The notes under the pieces are model-generated. The model made no database searches. It saw only the letters and a list, made by a program, of their open reading frames with translations, and was not told where the DNA came from. From contig JAFPZX010000192.1 of the NCBI GenBank assembly GCA_017417055.1, forward strand, positions 1 to 43,060: a stretch of DNA of 43,060 bases, written 5' to 3'. The translations under genes were made by a program, and so were the position numbers. Shown here piece after piece: positions 8,228-15,860 of the stretch (within the stretch, counting starts at the first letter, position 1; each line of letters begins with the position of its first letter). The DNA comes from Anaerolineaceae bacterium. GTDB taxonomy: Bacteria; Chloroflexota; Anaerolineae; Anaerolineales; Anaerolineaceae.

Positions 8228-9613
8228 ATGATCGAAAAAATTCGCAATGCATTTGAAGCATATCAACAGCAGATGCTGGATGACCTGGCGGCGCTGGTCG
8301 CCATTGACAGTTCCGGCGGAGAACCGGCCGGCGAAGGTAAACCTTTCGGAGAAGGTCCCGCGAAAGCACTCCACACCTTTTTGGATATGGCTGAACGCAT
8401 GGGCTTCGAGACCGACAACGTGGACAACTATGCCGGTGTAGTGAGCTATGGCGAGGGTGAGGAAACCGTCGGCGTACTGGCACATCTGGATGTGGTTCCG
8501 GCGGGCAAAGGCTGGACGACCGATCCGTTCAAAATGGTCATCAAGGACGAAAAGATGTACGGACGGGGCGTGATCGATGACAAAGGCTCAGCGGTCGCTG
8601 CGCTTTACGGCATGCGCATCATCCGCGACCTCGGGCTCCCTCTCAAGCGCGGACTTCGCCTGGTGGTCGGCACCAATGAAGAGCTCGGCTCCGCCTGCAT
8701 GGAATATTACGTTGCTCACCGTCAGCCGCCCACGCTCGGCTTCACCCCGGATGCGTCTTATCCGCTGATCCATGGGGAAAAAGGCAGCTTTTGGGCAAAA
8801 CTCTTTTTCGACAAAGAAGAACTGCCGATCATGAAAATGGAAGCCGGTGAGGTCTTCAATGCGGTCCCGGCGGAATGTTCCGTGATTCTTGACGGCAGCG
8901 TGGATATCGATGCATTGAAGGCTTCTGCGGATAAGGGTTTCTCAGAAGGGTATCCGGTAACCATCGAGAAAGCAGAAGATGGCACCATCCAAATGCTGGT
9001 CAAGGGTAAAGCGGCGCATGGCTCTATGCCGGACCTGGGCGTCAATGCCATTGTCTCCGCCGCGATGATCCTCTGCGACGCGCTGGGTGAAAAAGCCGGA
9101 AAGCTGCTGCACTTCGCCAAGAATGTGCTCGGACGGGAAAACAACGGTAAGACAGCAGGCGTTTACTTCGAGGATGAAAACGGAAAGCTGACGCTCAATC
9201 TCGGTTTGCTGCGCTTCGAAAACGGAGAAGGCTGGCTGGGTACGGATATCCGTTTCCCGGTGACCGGAACAGGCGCCTACGCTGCCGGGCTTTATCAGGC
9301 CATGGCCGATAGATACGGCATCCGGGCCGAGATCCCCACACCTTCCGAACCGCATTTCGTCCCGGAAGACAGCGAACTGGTCACCAAACTGCTAAACGTG
9401 TACCGCGATGTGACCGGGGAGAAGGACGCGAAATCTGTCACCATCGGCGGCGGCACCTATGCCCGTCACGTCGGAAAAAAGTTTGTCGCATTCGGACCCG
9501 AATTCGGAGATACTGACTATCACATGCACAATGCCGATGAATTTTATCCGCTGGATGAATATATGAAGCATTGCGTGATCTGCACCATGGGCATGCTCGA
9601 ACTCGCAAAATAG
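8228..9613 (+). CDS. pepV: PepV-like M20 dipeptidase (Sapep family)
   Basis: 461-residue zinc-dependent dipeptidase that hydrolyses dipeptides in the cytoplasm. M20 metal ligands are in place: H86 and D88 in AHLDVVPAGKGW, D117 in GRGVIDDKG, E151/E152 in GTNEELGS, D175 in FTPDASYP, and a C-terminal histidine in DTDYHMHNADEF. The length and the long lid domain fit PepV/Sapep. The start at 8228 has AAAGGA about 9 nt upstream. It is a single gene ending at a strong terminator. A carnosinase-like or broader peptidase activity cannot be excluded. Confidence 0.9.
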   Translation: MIEKIRNAFEAYQQQMLDDLAALVAIDSSGGEPAGEGKPFGEGPAKALHTFLDMAERMGFETDNVDNYAGVVSYGEGEETVGVLAHLDVVPAGKGWTTDPFKMVIKDEKMYGRGVIDDKGSAVAALYGMRIIRDLGLPLKRGLRLVVGTNEELGSACMEYYVAHRQPPTLGFTPDASYPLIHGEKGSFWAKLFFDKEELPIMKMEAGEVFNAVPAECSVILDGSVDIDALKASADKGFSEGYPVTIEKAEDGTIQMLVKGKAAHGSMPDLGVNAIVSAAMILCDALGEKAGKLLHFAKNVLGRENNGKTAGVYFEDENGKLTLNLGLLRFENGEGWLGTDIRFPVTGTGAYAAGLYQAMADRYGIRAEIPTPSEPHFVPEDSELVTKLLNVYRDVTGEKDAKSVTIGGGTYARHVGKKFVAFGPEFGDTDYHMHNADEFYPLDEYMKHCVICTMGMLELAK

Positions 9614-9633
9614 CTTTCTCAAAGCAAAAGAAG

Positions 9634-9686
9634 GCACACACGCATCCGGGCCTGATGTGCCATGTCCGGATGCGTGTGCTATTTTT
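9634..9686 (+). terminator. Intrinsic terminator after the PepV-like gene
   Basis: Perfect 13-bp stem CACACGCATCCGG (9637-9649) with CCGGATGCGTGTG (9666-9678), followed by CTATTTTT. Confidence 0.8.
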
Positions 9687-9738
9687 CACCCATGTGCGCC
9701 GTGTGTGTGATTCATCACGGATTTTGTTACTATTCACG

Positions 9739-9813
9739 GAGCACATGCGGGACTGATACCCTGTGTCGCGTAAGCCGACTCTGGTGTGTCTGTCCCCATG
9801 TGCGGCTCAGCAA
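9739..9813 (+). repeat. Dispersed repeat R2, full copy
   Basis: About 75 bp, from GAGCACATGCGGGACTGATA to TGTCCCCATGTGCGGCTCAG. The ends GCACATGCGGGAC and GTCCCCATGTGC pair, so the whole unit can fold into one long hairpin. It matches 12353-12430 over its full length. Confidence 0.65.
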
Positions 9814-9879
9814 TATTGACGTACGCATGGATTGTAACTAGATTTCTGCATGCAGTATAAAAATACCAACAAAAAAATC

Positions 9880-9908
9880 TTGAAATCCGGTTTTTTATAG
9901 AGTAAAAT
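9880..9908 (+). promoter_or_regulatory. Sigma-70-type promoter of the Rpn-like gene
   Basis: TTGAAA (9880-9885), 17-bp spacer, TAAAAT (9903-9908), 24 bp before the start codon; AGAGGA lies between them as ribosome binding site. Confidence 0.55.
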
Positions 9909-9932
9909 ATGTATAAAGAAAGAGGATAGCAT

Positions 9933-10808
9933 ATGAGTGAAATTAATAGAGAGAATAAAGATCGGCTTTTCCGTTTTATTTTTGGAAATGAAGAAAATAA
10001 AGCCTGGACGCTGTCTCTTTATAATGCGGTTAATGGAACTTCCTATCAGAATCCGGATGACATCATGATTACGACGATTCAGGATGCACTGTATATGGGG
10101 ATGAAGGACGATATTGCTATCCTCGTCTATGCTACGATGAATATGTTTGAGCAGCAGAGTACCTTTAACCCGAATTTACCACTCCGATATCTGATATATG
10201 CCGGAATGATTTACAGCGGATTGATCGAAAGTGGAAAATGGAAAATAAATCTGTACAGTTCAAAGATTCAAAAACTGCCTGTGCCGAAATGCGTATGCTT
10301 CTATAATGGGATTCAGGAAAAGGATGATATGATTCTTGAATTGTCATCCGCCTTTCCCGAAAATTCGGATCCGGATATACAGGTTCGGGTTCATATGCTG
10401 AATATCAATTATGGGCGGAACGAGACACTGTTGAATGCCTGTGCGCCCTTGCATGATTATTCGTTTTTGATCTATAGGATCCGCATTCATCAGAATGCTG
10501 GAATGGAGATTGGAGACGCGGTGGATCTGGCAGTGGATGAATTAAGTGATGATTCCGTAATTAAACCGTTTCTTATAAAAAACCGCGCGGAGGTGAAGCG
10601 TATGTGCATTACAGAATATGACGAAGTGAAAACCATGAATATGTTCCGTGAAGAAGGCCGTGAAGAAGGCTACAATGAAGGCAGAGCGGACGGACAATTG
10701 CAGTCTTTGGTCAGCTTGGCGGAAAAACGTTATATCACAATCGAACAGGCCGCCGAAGAAGCGGGAATGAGTGTGGAAGATTTTCTCGGAAAAATGAAGG
10801 CGAAGTGA
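9933..10808 (+). CDS. Rpn-type PD-(D/E)XK nuclease / putative transposase-like protein
   Basis: 291-residue protein resembling the Rpn recombination-promoting nuclease group. A possible active site is D60 with E73-x-Q75 (MFEQQST), and the flanking FNPNLPLRYLIYAGM and PKCVCFYNG segments recur in many gut-bacterial homologues. The C-terminal third has the typical slippage-prone Glu/Arg/Gly run (FREEGREEGYNEG, near 240-252) before a small helical tail. The start ATG 9933 follows AGAGGA and its own promoter, and a strong terminator follows, so it is a free-standing unit. Function in the cell is unknown; mobility or DNA processing is inference from the family. Confidence 0.75.
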   Translation: MSEINRENKDRLFRFIFGNEENKAWTLSLYNAVNGTSYQNPDDIMITTIQDALYMGMKDDIAILVYATMNMFEQQSTFNPNLPLRYLIYAGMIYSGLIESGKWKINLYSSKIQKLPVPKCVCFYNGIQEKDDMILELSSAFPENSDPDIQVRVHMLNINYGRNETLLNACAPLHDYSFLIYRIRIHQNAGMEIGDAVDLAVDELSDDSVIKPFLIKNRAEVKRMCITEYDEVKTMNMFREEGREEGYNEGRADGQLQSLVSLAEKRYITIEQAAEEAGMSVEDFLGKMKAK

Positions 10809-10834
10809 GAGAAACAGTATTGCTATAAAATATA

Positions 10835-10876
10835 AAAAGGGCGGAATTTTCATGTGAAAGAAAACTCCGCCCTTTT
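10835..10876 (+). terminator. Intrinsic terminator after the Rpn-like gene
   Basis: Perfect 11-bp arms AAAAGGGCGGA (10835-10845) and TCCGCCCTTTT (10866-10876), ending in a T-run. Confidence 0.8.
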
Positions 10877-10938
10877 ACTATCCTGTGAAAAGGCTCACAC
10901 GCAGCCGGACCCACATGCATACCCAACTTTGCGAAATT

Positions 10939-10983
10939 AAAACGAGAGACTTCCGCTTGAATCAAGCGGAAGTCTCTCGTTTT
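10939..10983 (-). terminator. Very long perfect hairpin downstream of tRNA-Pro
   Basis: 22-bp perfect arms (10939-10960 and 10962-10983) around a single base. The left arm begins AAAACGAGAGACTTCCGC. Read on the minus strand it follows tRNA-Pro by 20 nt and ends in TTTT, as an intrinsic terminator would. It would also work on the plus strand. Confidence 0.8.
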
Positions 10984-11003
10984 CCCGGCTAAAAGAAACT
11001 TTG

Positions 11004-11078
11004 TCGGGGCACTGGGATTTGAACCCAGGGCCTCTTGCACCCCATGCAAGCGCGCTAGCCGGGCTGCGCCATGCCCCG
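11004..11078 (-). tRNA. tRNA-Pro (anticodon GGG)
   Basis: 75-nt cloverleaf on the minus strand. The acceptor CGGGGCA pairs with TGCCCCG plus discriminator A. The D arm is GCGC...GCGC, the anticodon stem is CTTGC/GCAAG around loop ATGGGGT (anticodon GGG), and the T arm is CTGGG-TTCAAAT-CCCAG. The 3' CCA is not encoded (the DNA continues CAA). A terminator hairpin follows. Confidence 0.95.
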
Positions 11079-11239
11079 TACACCATTTTATTATACACAG
11101 AATCGGAAAAAAATCAAATGAATCAGTGATTTTTGTCTGTAATCTGAACAGCCAAAATCTGATTTTTGTGTAATAATTAGAAAACACCGCAAAAAACGCA
11201 AGCGGTGAATATTGACTTACTGTGGACTGAAAGCACACA

Positions 11240-11348
11240 GGGGTCGGACCTTCAGGTCCGTCCCCGCCATCTTGCCGACAGATGATTGATTTTTATTTAC
11301 ACTCATTTCAGTCCAGGGCAGCGGGGACGAACCTAAAGGTTCGACCCC
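11240..11348. repeat. Inverted pair of hairpins (109-bp MITE- or BIME-like element)
   Basis: Arms 11240-11267 and 11321-11348 are 28 bp each and inverted, 25/28 identical. Each arm is itself a hairpin (CGGACCT-TC-AGGTCCG on the left, GAACCT-AA-AGGTTC on the right). Two of the three differences between arms are a compensating pair that keeps the stem. The 53 bp between arms has no gene. It lies in the 340-bp gap between tRNA-Pro and the glycerophosphodiesterase gene. Confidence 0.6.
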
Positions 11349-11418
11349 TAAGGCACAGACCAGTCGTGCACGGAACAGCTTCGAACCACAGCAAAGTCAT
11401 AAAGAAACGAGGTGAAAT

Positions 11419-12162
11419 ATGCAGATTTTTGCTCACAGAGGTTTCTCATCACAGTATCCTGAAAACACCATGACCGCCTTCCGCAAAGCGCTGGAAGCCG
11501 GTGCGGACGGCATTGAACTGGACGCACGGCTCACCCAGGACGGAAAAATCATTATCATGCATGATGCGTCCGTAGACCGCACCACCAACGGCAAAGGGAA
11601 AGTCCGCGACCTGACCTTTGCTGAAATTCTCGGACTGGATGCCGGCGTCAAAAAGGGCCTTGTCTTTGAAGGCGAACGAATCCCGGTGTTGGAACAAGTA
11701 TTTGATGAACTGGGCGGAAAACTGCTGATCAACGTAGAATTATGCAACTATGACGAAGGCGACAACCGCATGCTTGCCAACCAGACGGTGGAACTGATCG
11801 AGAAATATAAGTTAGTGGACAGCGTGATCGTTTCTTCCTTCCGTTTCAACAACCTTGTTTACGTCAAAGACAAAAATCCCAACATCTCCTGTGGCCTGCT
11901 GGCAAAGCAGGGCCTCCTCGGCGCCTTCGCCCGCAGCTTTCTGAACCATTCCGTTTCCGTTGACGCCCTGCACCCCTTTTATACCGACACCAACTTCAGC
12001 CTGATCCGCCGCGAACAGCAGTGCGGCCGCAAAGTCCGCGCCTGGACCGTCAACGATCCCAAAGACATCCGCCGCCTTTACGACCTCGGCGCCGACGCCA
12101 TCTTCACCGACGACCCCCTCAACTCCCGCGAATTCTACGCCAGCGAAAAACTGTTGGAGTAG
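11419..12162 (+). CDS. Glycerophosphodiester phosphodiesterase
   Basis: 247-residue TIM-barrel enzyme that hydrolyses glycerophosphodiesters (from phospholipid turnover) to glycerol-3-phosphate and an alcohol. Signature residues are visible: H6-R7 (AHRGFSSQYPENT), E33 and D35 (GIELDARLT), H48 (IIMHDASVDRTT) and E107 (INVELCNY). The C-terminal AWTVNDPKDIRRLYDLGAD and FTDDPL are typical of the family. There is no signal peptide, so the cytoplasmic UgpQ-like form is likely. The start at 11419 follows GAGGTGA at good spacing. No transporter for glycerophosphodiesters is adjacent. Confidence 0.92.
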   Translation: MQIFAHRGFSSQYPENTMTAFRKALEAGADGIELDARLTQDGKIIIMHDASVDRTTNGKGKVRDLTFAEILGLDAGVKKGLVFEGERIPVLEQVFDELGGKLLINVELCNYDEGDNRMLANQTVELIEKYKLVDSVIVSSFRFNNLVYVKDKNPNISCGLLAKQGLLGAFARSFLNHSVSVDALHPFYTDTNFSLIRREQQCGRKVRAWTVNDPKDIRRLYDLGADAIFTDDPLNSREFYASEKLLE

Positions 12163-12229
12163 TTTTGTCTTTACTCATATAATGTATTGACATAATTCAT
12201 ACGGGAGCCTTATTCTTTGGAATTTGCTT

Positions 12230-12306
12230 TATAATCTGCCAGAACCCATGAAAATTACTATGTTCTGGCAGATTATAAATAGAAAATGCGCTATAATCTG
12301 CCAGAA
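12230..12306. repeat. Three-arm repeat TATAATCTGCCAGAA with alternative hairpins
   Basis: The 15-mer TATAATCTGCCAGAA occurs at 12230-12244 (plus), inverted at 12263-12277, and again at 12292-12306 (plus). Arm 2 can pair with arm 1 (perfect 16 bp with the flanking C/G) or with arm 3 (perfect 15 bp), not both at once. It lies in the 3' region after the glycerophosphodiesterase gene, and no gene follows on the same strand before the converging htrA. Confidence 0.6.
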
Positions 12307-12352
12307 GTTTTTCCACAAGAAATCAAATAGCTTTAATTTATCTATTATGGAT

Positions 12353-12430
12353 GGAGCACTTGAGGGACTGGTACCGAGTGTCGCGTAAACCGACACGGGT
12401 GTGTCTGTCCCCATGTGCGTCACTGAGCAA
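12353..12430 (+). repeat. Dispersed repeat R2, full copy
   Basis: Matches 9739-9813 along its length (shared GTGTCGCGTAA, GTGTGTCTGTCCCCATGTGC). Contains an inner GTGTCG...CGACAC stem and pairing ends. Confidence 0.65.
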
Positions 12431-12588
12431 CGGAACAATGCCGTCTCGTATACGTCACAGTGAAAATCATAGCACATAGCTCGGGAAGGATGCCGTGACC
12501 GGCACAGCGAATTCTTTCTTGCCCGGGAAGCTGACGATCCTTATACGGGTAGAGGCCAACTTCGACACATAGCGCCGCACAAGCGTTT
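12431..12588. other. Non-coding stretch between repeats R2 and R3
   Basis: Part of the 563-bp gap between two converging genes. GC-rich, with short dyads (GCCGTGACCGGC near 12491), but no frame with a ribosome binding site and no RNA gene that I recognise. Confidence 0.35.
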
Positions 12589-12633
12589 AGTCCTGATGTG
12601 CCGGCTTCGCGGCAGCATCAGGGCAGACCTCGT
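12589..12633 (+). repeat. Dispersed repeat R3
   Basis: AGTCCTGATGTGCCGGCTTC and then GCGGCAGCATCAGGGCAGACCTC-like sequence. Shared with 15664-15725 (plus), 39494-39556 and 42361-42421 (minus). CTGATG...CATCAG and the GC-rich centre pair. Confidence 0.6.
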
Positions 12634-12646
12634 ATGCTTCATACGG

Positions 12647-12687
12647 AACCAAAAAGGACTGCCCGGTGGGGGACAGTCCTTTTGGTT
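12647..12687 (-). terminator. Intrinsic terminator of htrA
   Basis: Arms AACCAAAAAGGACTG (12647-12661) and CAGTCCTTTTGGTT (12674-12687), one-base bulge, immediately downstream of the htrA stop on the minus strand and ending in TTTTTGG. Confidence 0.7.
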
Positions 12688-12725
12688 ATGAGCATGACTT
12701 TATTTCGTAAAGATCAGCCCATTCA

Positions 12726-14306
12726 TTATCTGGCCAGGGTATTGCCGAGGGTCAGGCGCAGGTCGATAGTTTCTTCGTCGCGGAGGACGGTGACAGTCAC
12801 GCGTTCGCCCGGCAGGTGCTTGTCGATCTCAGACTTCAATTCAGAAACGTTGGAGACTTCCACGCCGTCAAAGCTGACGATGATGTCCCCTTCTTCCATA
12901 CCGGCGTCTTCAGCTGCGCTGTCTTCATTCACAGTGTTGACATAAACACCGTCGAAATCAGAGCTGTCGGAGATATAGACACCGAGGGAAGCTTTACCGC
13001 CTTCTTCAGATTCTTCCGTCTTTTCTTCGGTCTGGGCGACAGCATTTGCATGGCGCTGAGCCTGGTTCGGGCGGGCAGCAAGAGTCAGATCCACATCCAT
13101 TTCCTTTCCGTCACGGATCAGGTGCAGGGTGATGGTATCACCGATAGAGGTGTTGGAGCTCAGGTAGGCGATGATGTCGTCCATGGCCTTCACGTCACGA
13201 TCATTGATTTTCGTGATGATGTCGCCGCCGGCACGAATGTAAGAGCCTCTCGCGATTTCGATATCTTCATCACCGGCCACGATTCCGGCTTTTTCCGCAG
13301 GACTGTTGGGCTGGATCGTCTGGATCAAAGCACCGCGCTGGTCATGGTCGAGCTCAAGCTGTTCGTTGATGGCAGGGGTCAGAGCAACGCCGCTGAAACC
13401 GATCCACGGGTGTTCATATTCGCCGTTTTCGATCAGAGCCGGGACTACGCGCTTCACCAGGTTGGATGGGATCGCGTAACCGATACCTGCGGAGGAGTAA
13501 GAGTAGGAGGAGAATGCCATCACCACACCCACAACTTCACCGTCAGCATTGATCAGGACACCGCCGGAGTTCCCCGGGTTGATGGAAGCATCCGTCTGGA
13601 TGACATCCGGGATGGTGTAGTTGCCGGAACCGTCATTTTCACCGACTGCATAGCTGCGGCCAAGAGCGGAGATGATACCCTGCGTCATGGTGCCGGTCTG
13701 TCCCAGCGGGTTGCCGATGGCGGCGGCCAGGTCACCCGGTTTCAGTGCAGCGGAATCGCCCATAGTGACAGGGATCAGTCCTTCCTTCGGGTTTTCGACT
13801 TCCAGCACAGCCAGGTCGCTGTCGGGATCAGCGCCGATCACTTTGGCGTCCCGTTCGATACCATCGGAATAGGTAATGGTAACTTCCACAGCGTTTTCAA
13901 TGACGTGGTTGTTGGTCACGATGTGGCCTTCTTCATCCCAGACAAAACCGGTACCGGAACCATAGGTGAGATTCTGTTCCTGTTCCTGCTGATCACGGTT
14001 GTTGCGGTTGTTCTGCGGATTCTGCTGGTCAAACTGCTTGAAGAATTCTTCAAACTGCGGCCCGAAGATATCGCCGAAATCAAATTCTTCGATTTGGTAG
14101 TTTGTGTCGGAGGATTCTGCAGCTTTCGCTACATAAACATAGACAACAGACGGATTGATTTGTTCATAAAGATCGGAGAATGAAGCCTTCGCTTCATTGA
14201 TCGCTTCCGTTTTCGCGTCATCAGCGAATACCGGCATGCAGACGGAGGTCAGCAGCGCCATGATGACAAATGTAAGAATCATAGAGAGTTTTTTCGTTTG
14301 TTTCAT
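12726..14306 (-). CDS. htrA: HtrA/DegP-type serine protease with two PDZ domains
   Basis: 526-residue envelope-quality-control protease of the S1C family that degrades or refolds misfolded exported proteins. The N-terminus (KQTKKLSMILTFVIMALL, then VCMPVFA) is a signal peptide or anchor. The chymotrypsin-like domain carries the triad H134 (TNNHVIEN), D164 (DSDLAVLEV) and S247 (NPGNSGG). A Gln/Asn/Asp-rich insert at about 92-112 precedes it. PDZ1 follows at ~300-410 and, after a Glu-rich linker, PDZ2 at ~440-525. ATG 14306 has AGGATG 8 nt upstream; the in-frame TTG at 14312 is less likely. It is monocistronic, with its own terminator. Confidence 0.93.
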   Translation of the reverse strand: MKQTKKLSMILTFVIMALLTSVCMPVFADDAKTEAINEAKASFSDLYEQINPSVVYVYVAKAAESSDTNYQIEEFDFGDIFGPQFEEFFKQFDQQNPQNNRNNRDQQEQEQNLTYGSGTGFVWDEEGHIVTNNHVIENAVEVTITYSDGIERDAKVIGADPDSDLAVLEVENPKEGLIPVTMGDSAALKPGDLAAAIGNPLGQTGTMTQGIISALGRSYAVGENDGSGNYTIPDVIQTDASINPGNSGGVLINADGEVVGVVMAFSSYSYSSAGIGYAIPSNLVKRVVPALIENGEYEHPWIGFSGVALTPAINEQLELDHDQRGALIQTIQPNSPAEKAGIVAGDEDIEIARGSYIRAGGDIITKINDRDVKAMDDIIAYLSSNTSIGDTITLHLIRDGKEMDVDLTLAARPNQAQRHANAVAQTEEKTEESEEGGKASLGVYISDSSDFDGVYVNTVNEDSAAEDAGMEEGDIIVSFDGVEVSNVSELKSEIDKHLPGERVTVTVLRDEETIDLRLTLGNTLAR

Positions 14307-14436
14307 TTTCAATACATCCTTTCTTCAGGGCTTCAAAATAATGATCACATGAAAAGCCCAAATCTCTTGTATGATTGTATGATAACACTTAAACATTAGA
14401 GCAACATTAGAATTTAATAGAAATTTCAATGTAATC

Positions 14437-14590
14437 GGGGACTGTCCCTTTATGGGACTGTCCCCACCGATCAGGAAGGGATTAATTTCTAAGGGATGCA
14501 CACGTGGCTGCGATGTTCCCCTGTTCAGCGCCCCACATGGGAAAAGGCACCTTGTGTTGCGCAGCCAACACAAGGTGCCAGTCCCGCATG
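14437..14590 (-). repeat. Hairpin pair and diverged R2 copy upstream of htrA
   Basis: GGGGACTGTCCC (14437-14448) and GGGACTGTCCCC (14454-14465) form a hairpin with one central mismatch. Further on, GGCACCTTGTGTTG (14546-14559) and CAACACAAGGTGCC (14566-14579) form a perfect 14-bp hairpin. Flanking CCCACATGGGA and CAGTCCCGCATGT match the ends of R2 in minus orientation (14527-14590). Confidence 0.55.
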
Positions 14591-14599
14591 TACTTCGGG

Positions 14600-15634
14600 T
14601 TAATGGACGGCTTCGCCGAGGAATTTTTTCGGCGCTTTTTTGTAGGTATCAAGCGGAAGATCACCGGCAGCCAGTTTGGTGAGCACCTCATAATAGGCTT
14701 GATTTACCGGTGTCGAAATCCCCAGCGAGTCACCATAGCGAACAACCGCCCCGTTCAGGAATTCGACTTCGCTTTCTTTCCTTCCGGCATGCAGATCGAT
14801 ATAAAAAGAGGGCATTTTGCTGCCGCGTCCGCCGCCGACCGCTTTGACCAAAATCGGTCTGGTAAGAAAACCGGGAAGATACTTTACCGCCCAGCACAGC
14901 AGTTTGATCGGGACCCCGGGAATATTCACCGGAGAAATCCCGAGCGCTTTCATGACTGCCATCGTTTCCTTCAGCTGCCTGATCTCCAGACTGAATCCAT
15001 CAGGATCGGCAAAGACCTCTGCCGGGGACATATCGAATATTGCAGAGGCTGCGTTGGAAAGCAGGTTGGAGATCATTTTGGACCACTTCATAGCCAGTCC
15101 GTCGGTCATCAGCTTCGCTTTCAGTCCCGCTTCACAGCACTCCCGCACCAGCGTTTCACAGATTGGATGCGTATCGGCTATGCCCATCCCGCGCAGTTTG
15201 GCTACCTTGATCGAGCCCTGTTCCCCGCGGCTGATGGCGGTGCAGATGGAGCAGGGGATCACCTTATCTTCACCGAACGCCGCCGCGTATTTCGCTTCGT
15301 TTTCCACGCCGTTCTGCAGGCTCAAAATCGCCGGGACTTTGTCGGCAAAGGGTTTGAGCGCTTTTATCACATCGTCGGTGTTAAATCCCTTGACCGCGGT
15401 GATGACCAGATCGATGTCATCATGGCGCGCGAAAGCCTCTTCCGCGCTGCCGTAGGCATCGAAGCGCTTCAGGTGATGCATTTCACCGTTAATATCTTCG
15501 ATGCGCACACCATTTTCTTTAAGGTTAGCGATGAACCGCGGCTGTTCCACGTAAATCAGCGGATTGCCGATCAGTGCCAGACTGCCCGCGATATAAGAAC
15601 CAATCGCTCCCGCTCCAAAACATAATATCTTCAT
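14600..15634 (-). CDS. panE: 2-dehydropantoate 2-reductase (PanE/ApbA)
   Basis: NADPH-dependent reductase that converts 2-dehydropantoate to pantoate in pantothenate and CoA synthesis. It begins MKILCFGAGAIGSYIAGSLA, the Rossmann GxGxxG that opens this family. VITAVKGFNTDDVIKALKPF and LSLQNGVENE are the expected active-site segments, and the C-terminal helical domain is complete (344 residues, slightly longer than usual). ATG 15634 is chosen because the glycine motif must be near the N-terminus and CAGG lies 6 nt upstream. The frame stays open for 32 more codons upstream only because it runs through repeat R3. No panB or panC is adjacent. Confidence 0.88.
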   Translation of the reverse strand: MKILCFGAGAIGSYIAGSLALIGNPLIYVEQPRFIANLKENGVRIEDINGEMHHLKRFDAYGSAEEAFARHDDIDLVITAVKGFNTDDVIKALKPFADKVPAILSLQNGVENEAKYAAAFGEDKVIPCSICTAISRGEQGSIKVAKLRGMGIADTHPICETLVRECCEAGLKAKLMTDGLAMKWSKMISNLLSNAASAIFDMSPAEVFADPDGFSLEIRQLKETMAVMKALGISPVNIPGVPIKLLCWAVKYLPGFLTRPILVKAVGGGRGSKMPSFYIDLHAGRKESEVEFLNGAVVRYGDSLGISTPVNQAYYEVLTKLAAGDLPLDTYKKAPKKFLGEAVH

Positions 15635-15663
15635 AATGAACCTGATTTCTGATAGCGCACTCA

Positions 15664-15725
15664 GAGTGCAGTCCTGATGTGCGGGCTTCGCCGCAGCACC
15701 AGGGCAGACCTCGGTGTCCTTTAAA
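15664..15725 (+). repeat. Dispersed repeat R3, full copy
   Basis: GAGTGCAGTCCTGATGTGCG then GGCTTCGCCGCAGCACC and AGGGCAGACCTCGGTGTCC. It lies just upstream of panE and gives that frame a false extension. Confidence 0.6.
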
Positions 15726-15758
15726 TACACATTAATAACGAATCTTTGTTGAAAGAGT

Positions 15759-15860
15759 TAATGCAGCCTGCTCTGTAAGGTACGGGGTTCGCCCGATTTT
15801 TATGCAGAGCAGGCGCTTCGCTCAAGTTAGAGTCAACGAAAACAGGTCACTTTGACTCTG
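15759..15860 (-). repeat. Dispersed repeat R1 with a 45-bp insertion
   Basis: On the minus strand it begins CAGAGTCAAAGTGACCTG, continues to CTAACTTGAG, and ends CAGAGCAGGCTGCATTA. The block 15776-15820 is extra compared with the copy at 8023. The first bases form the last codons and stop of fmt. Confidence 0.55.

Noticed and set aside
12816-14183. Long plus-strand open frame (455 codons) opposite htrA
   Set aside because: It is antisense to a protease with a full catalytic triad and two PDZ domains, has His/Asp-rich nonsense composition and no ribosome binding site.
14504-15625. Plus-strand open frame opposite panE
   Set aside because: Shadow of panE, beginning inside a repeat hairpin.
15635-15730. 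N-terminal extension of panE
   Set aside because: The upstream codons are repeat R3; the Rossmann motif requires a start at 15634.
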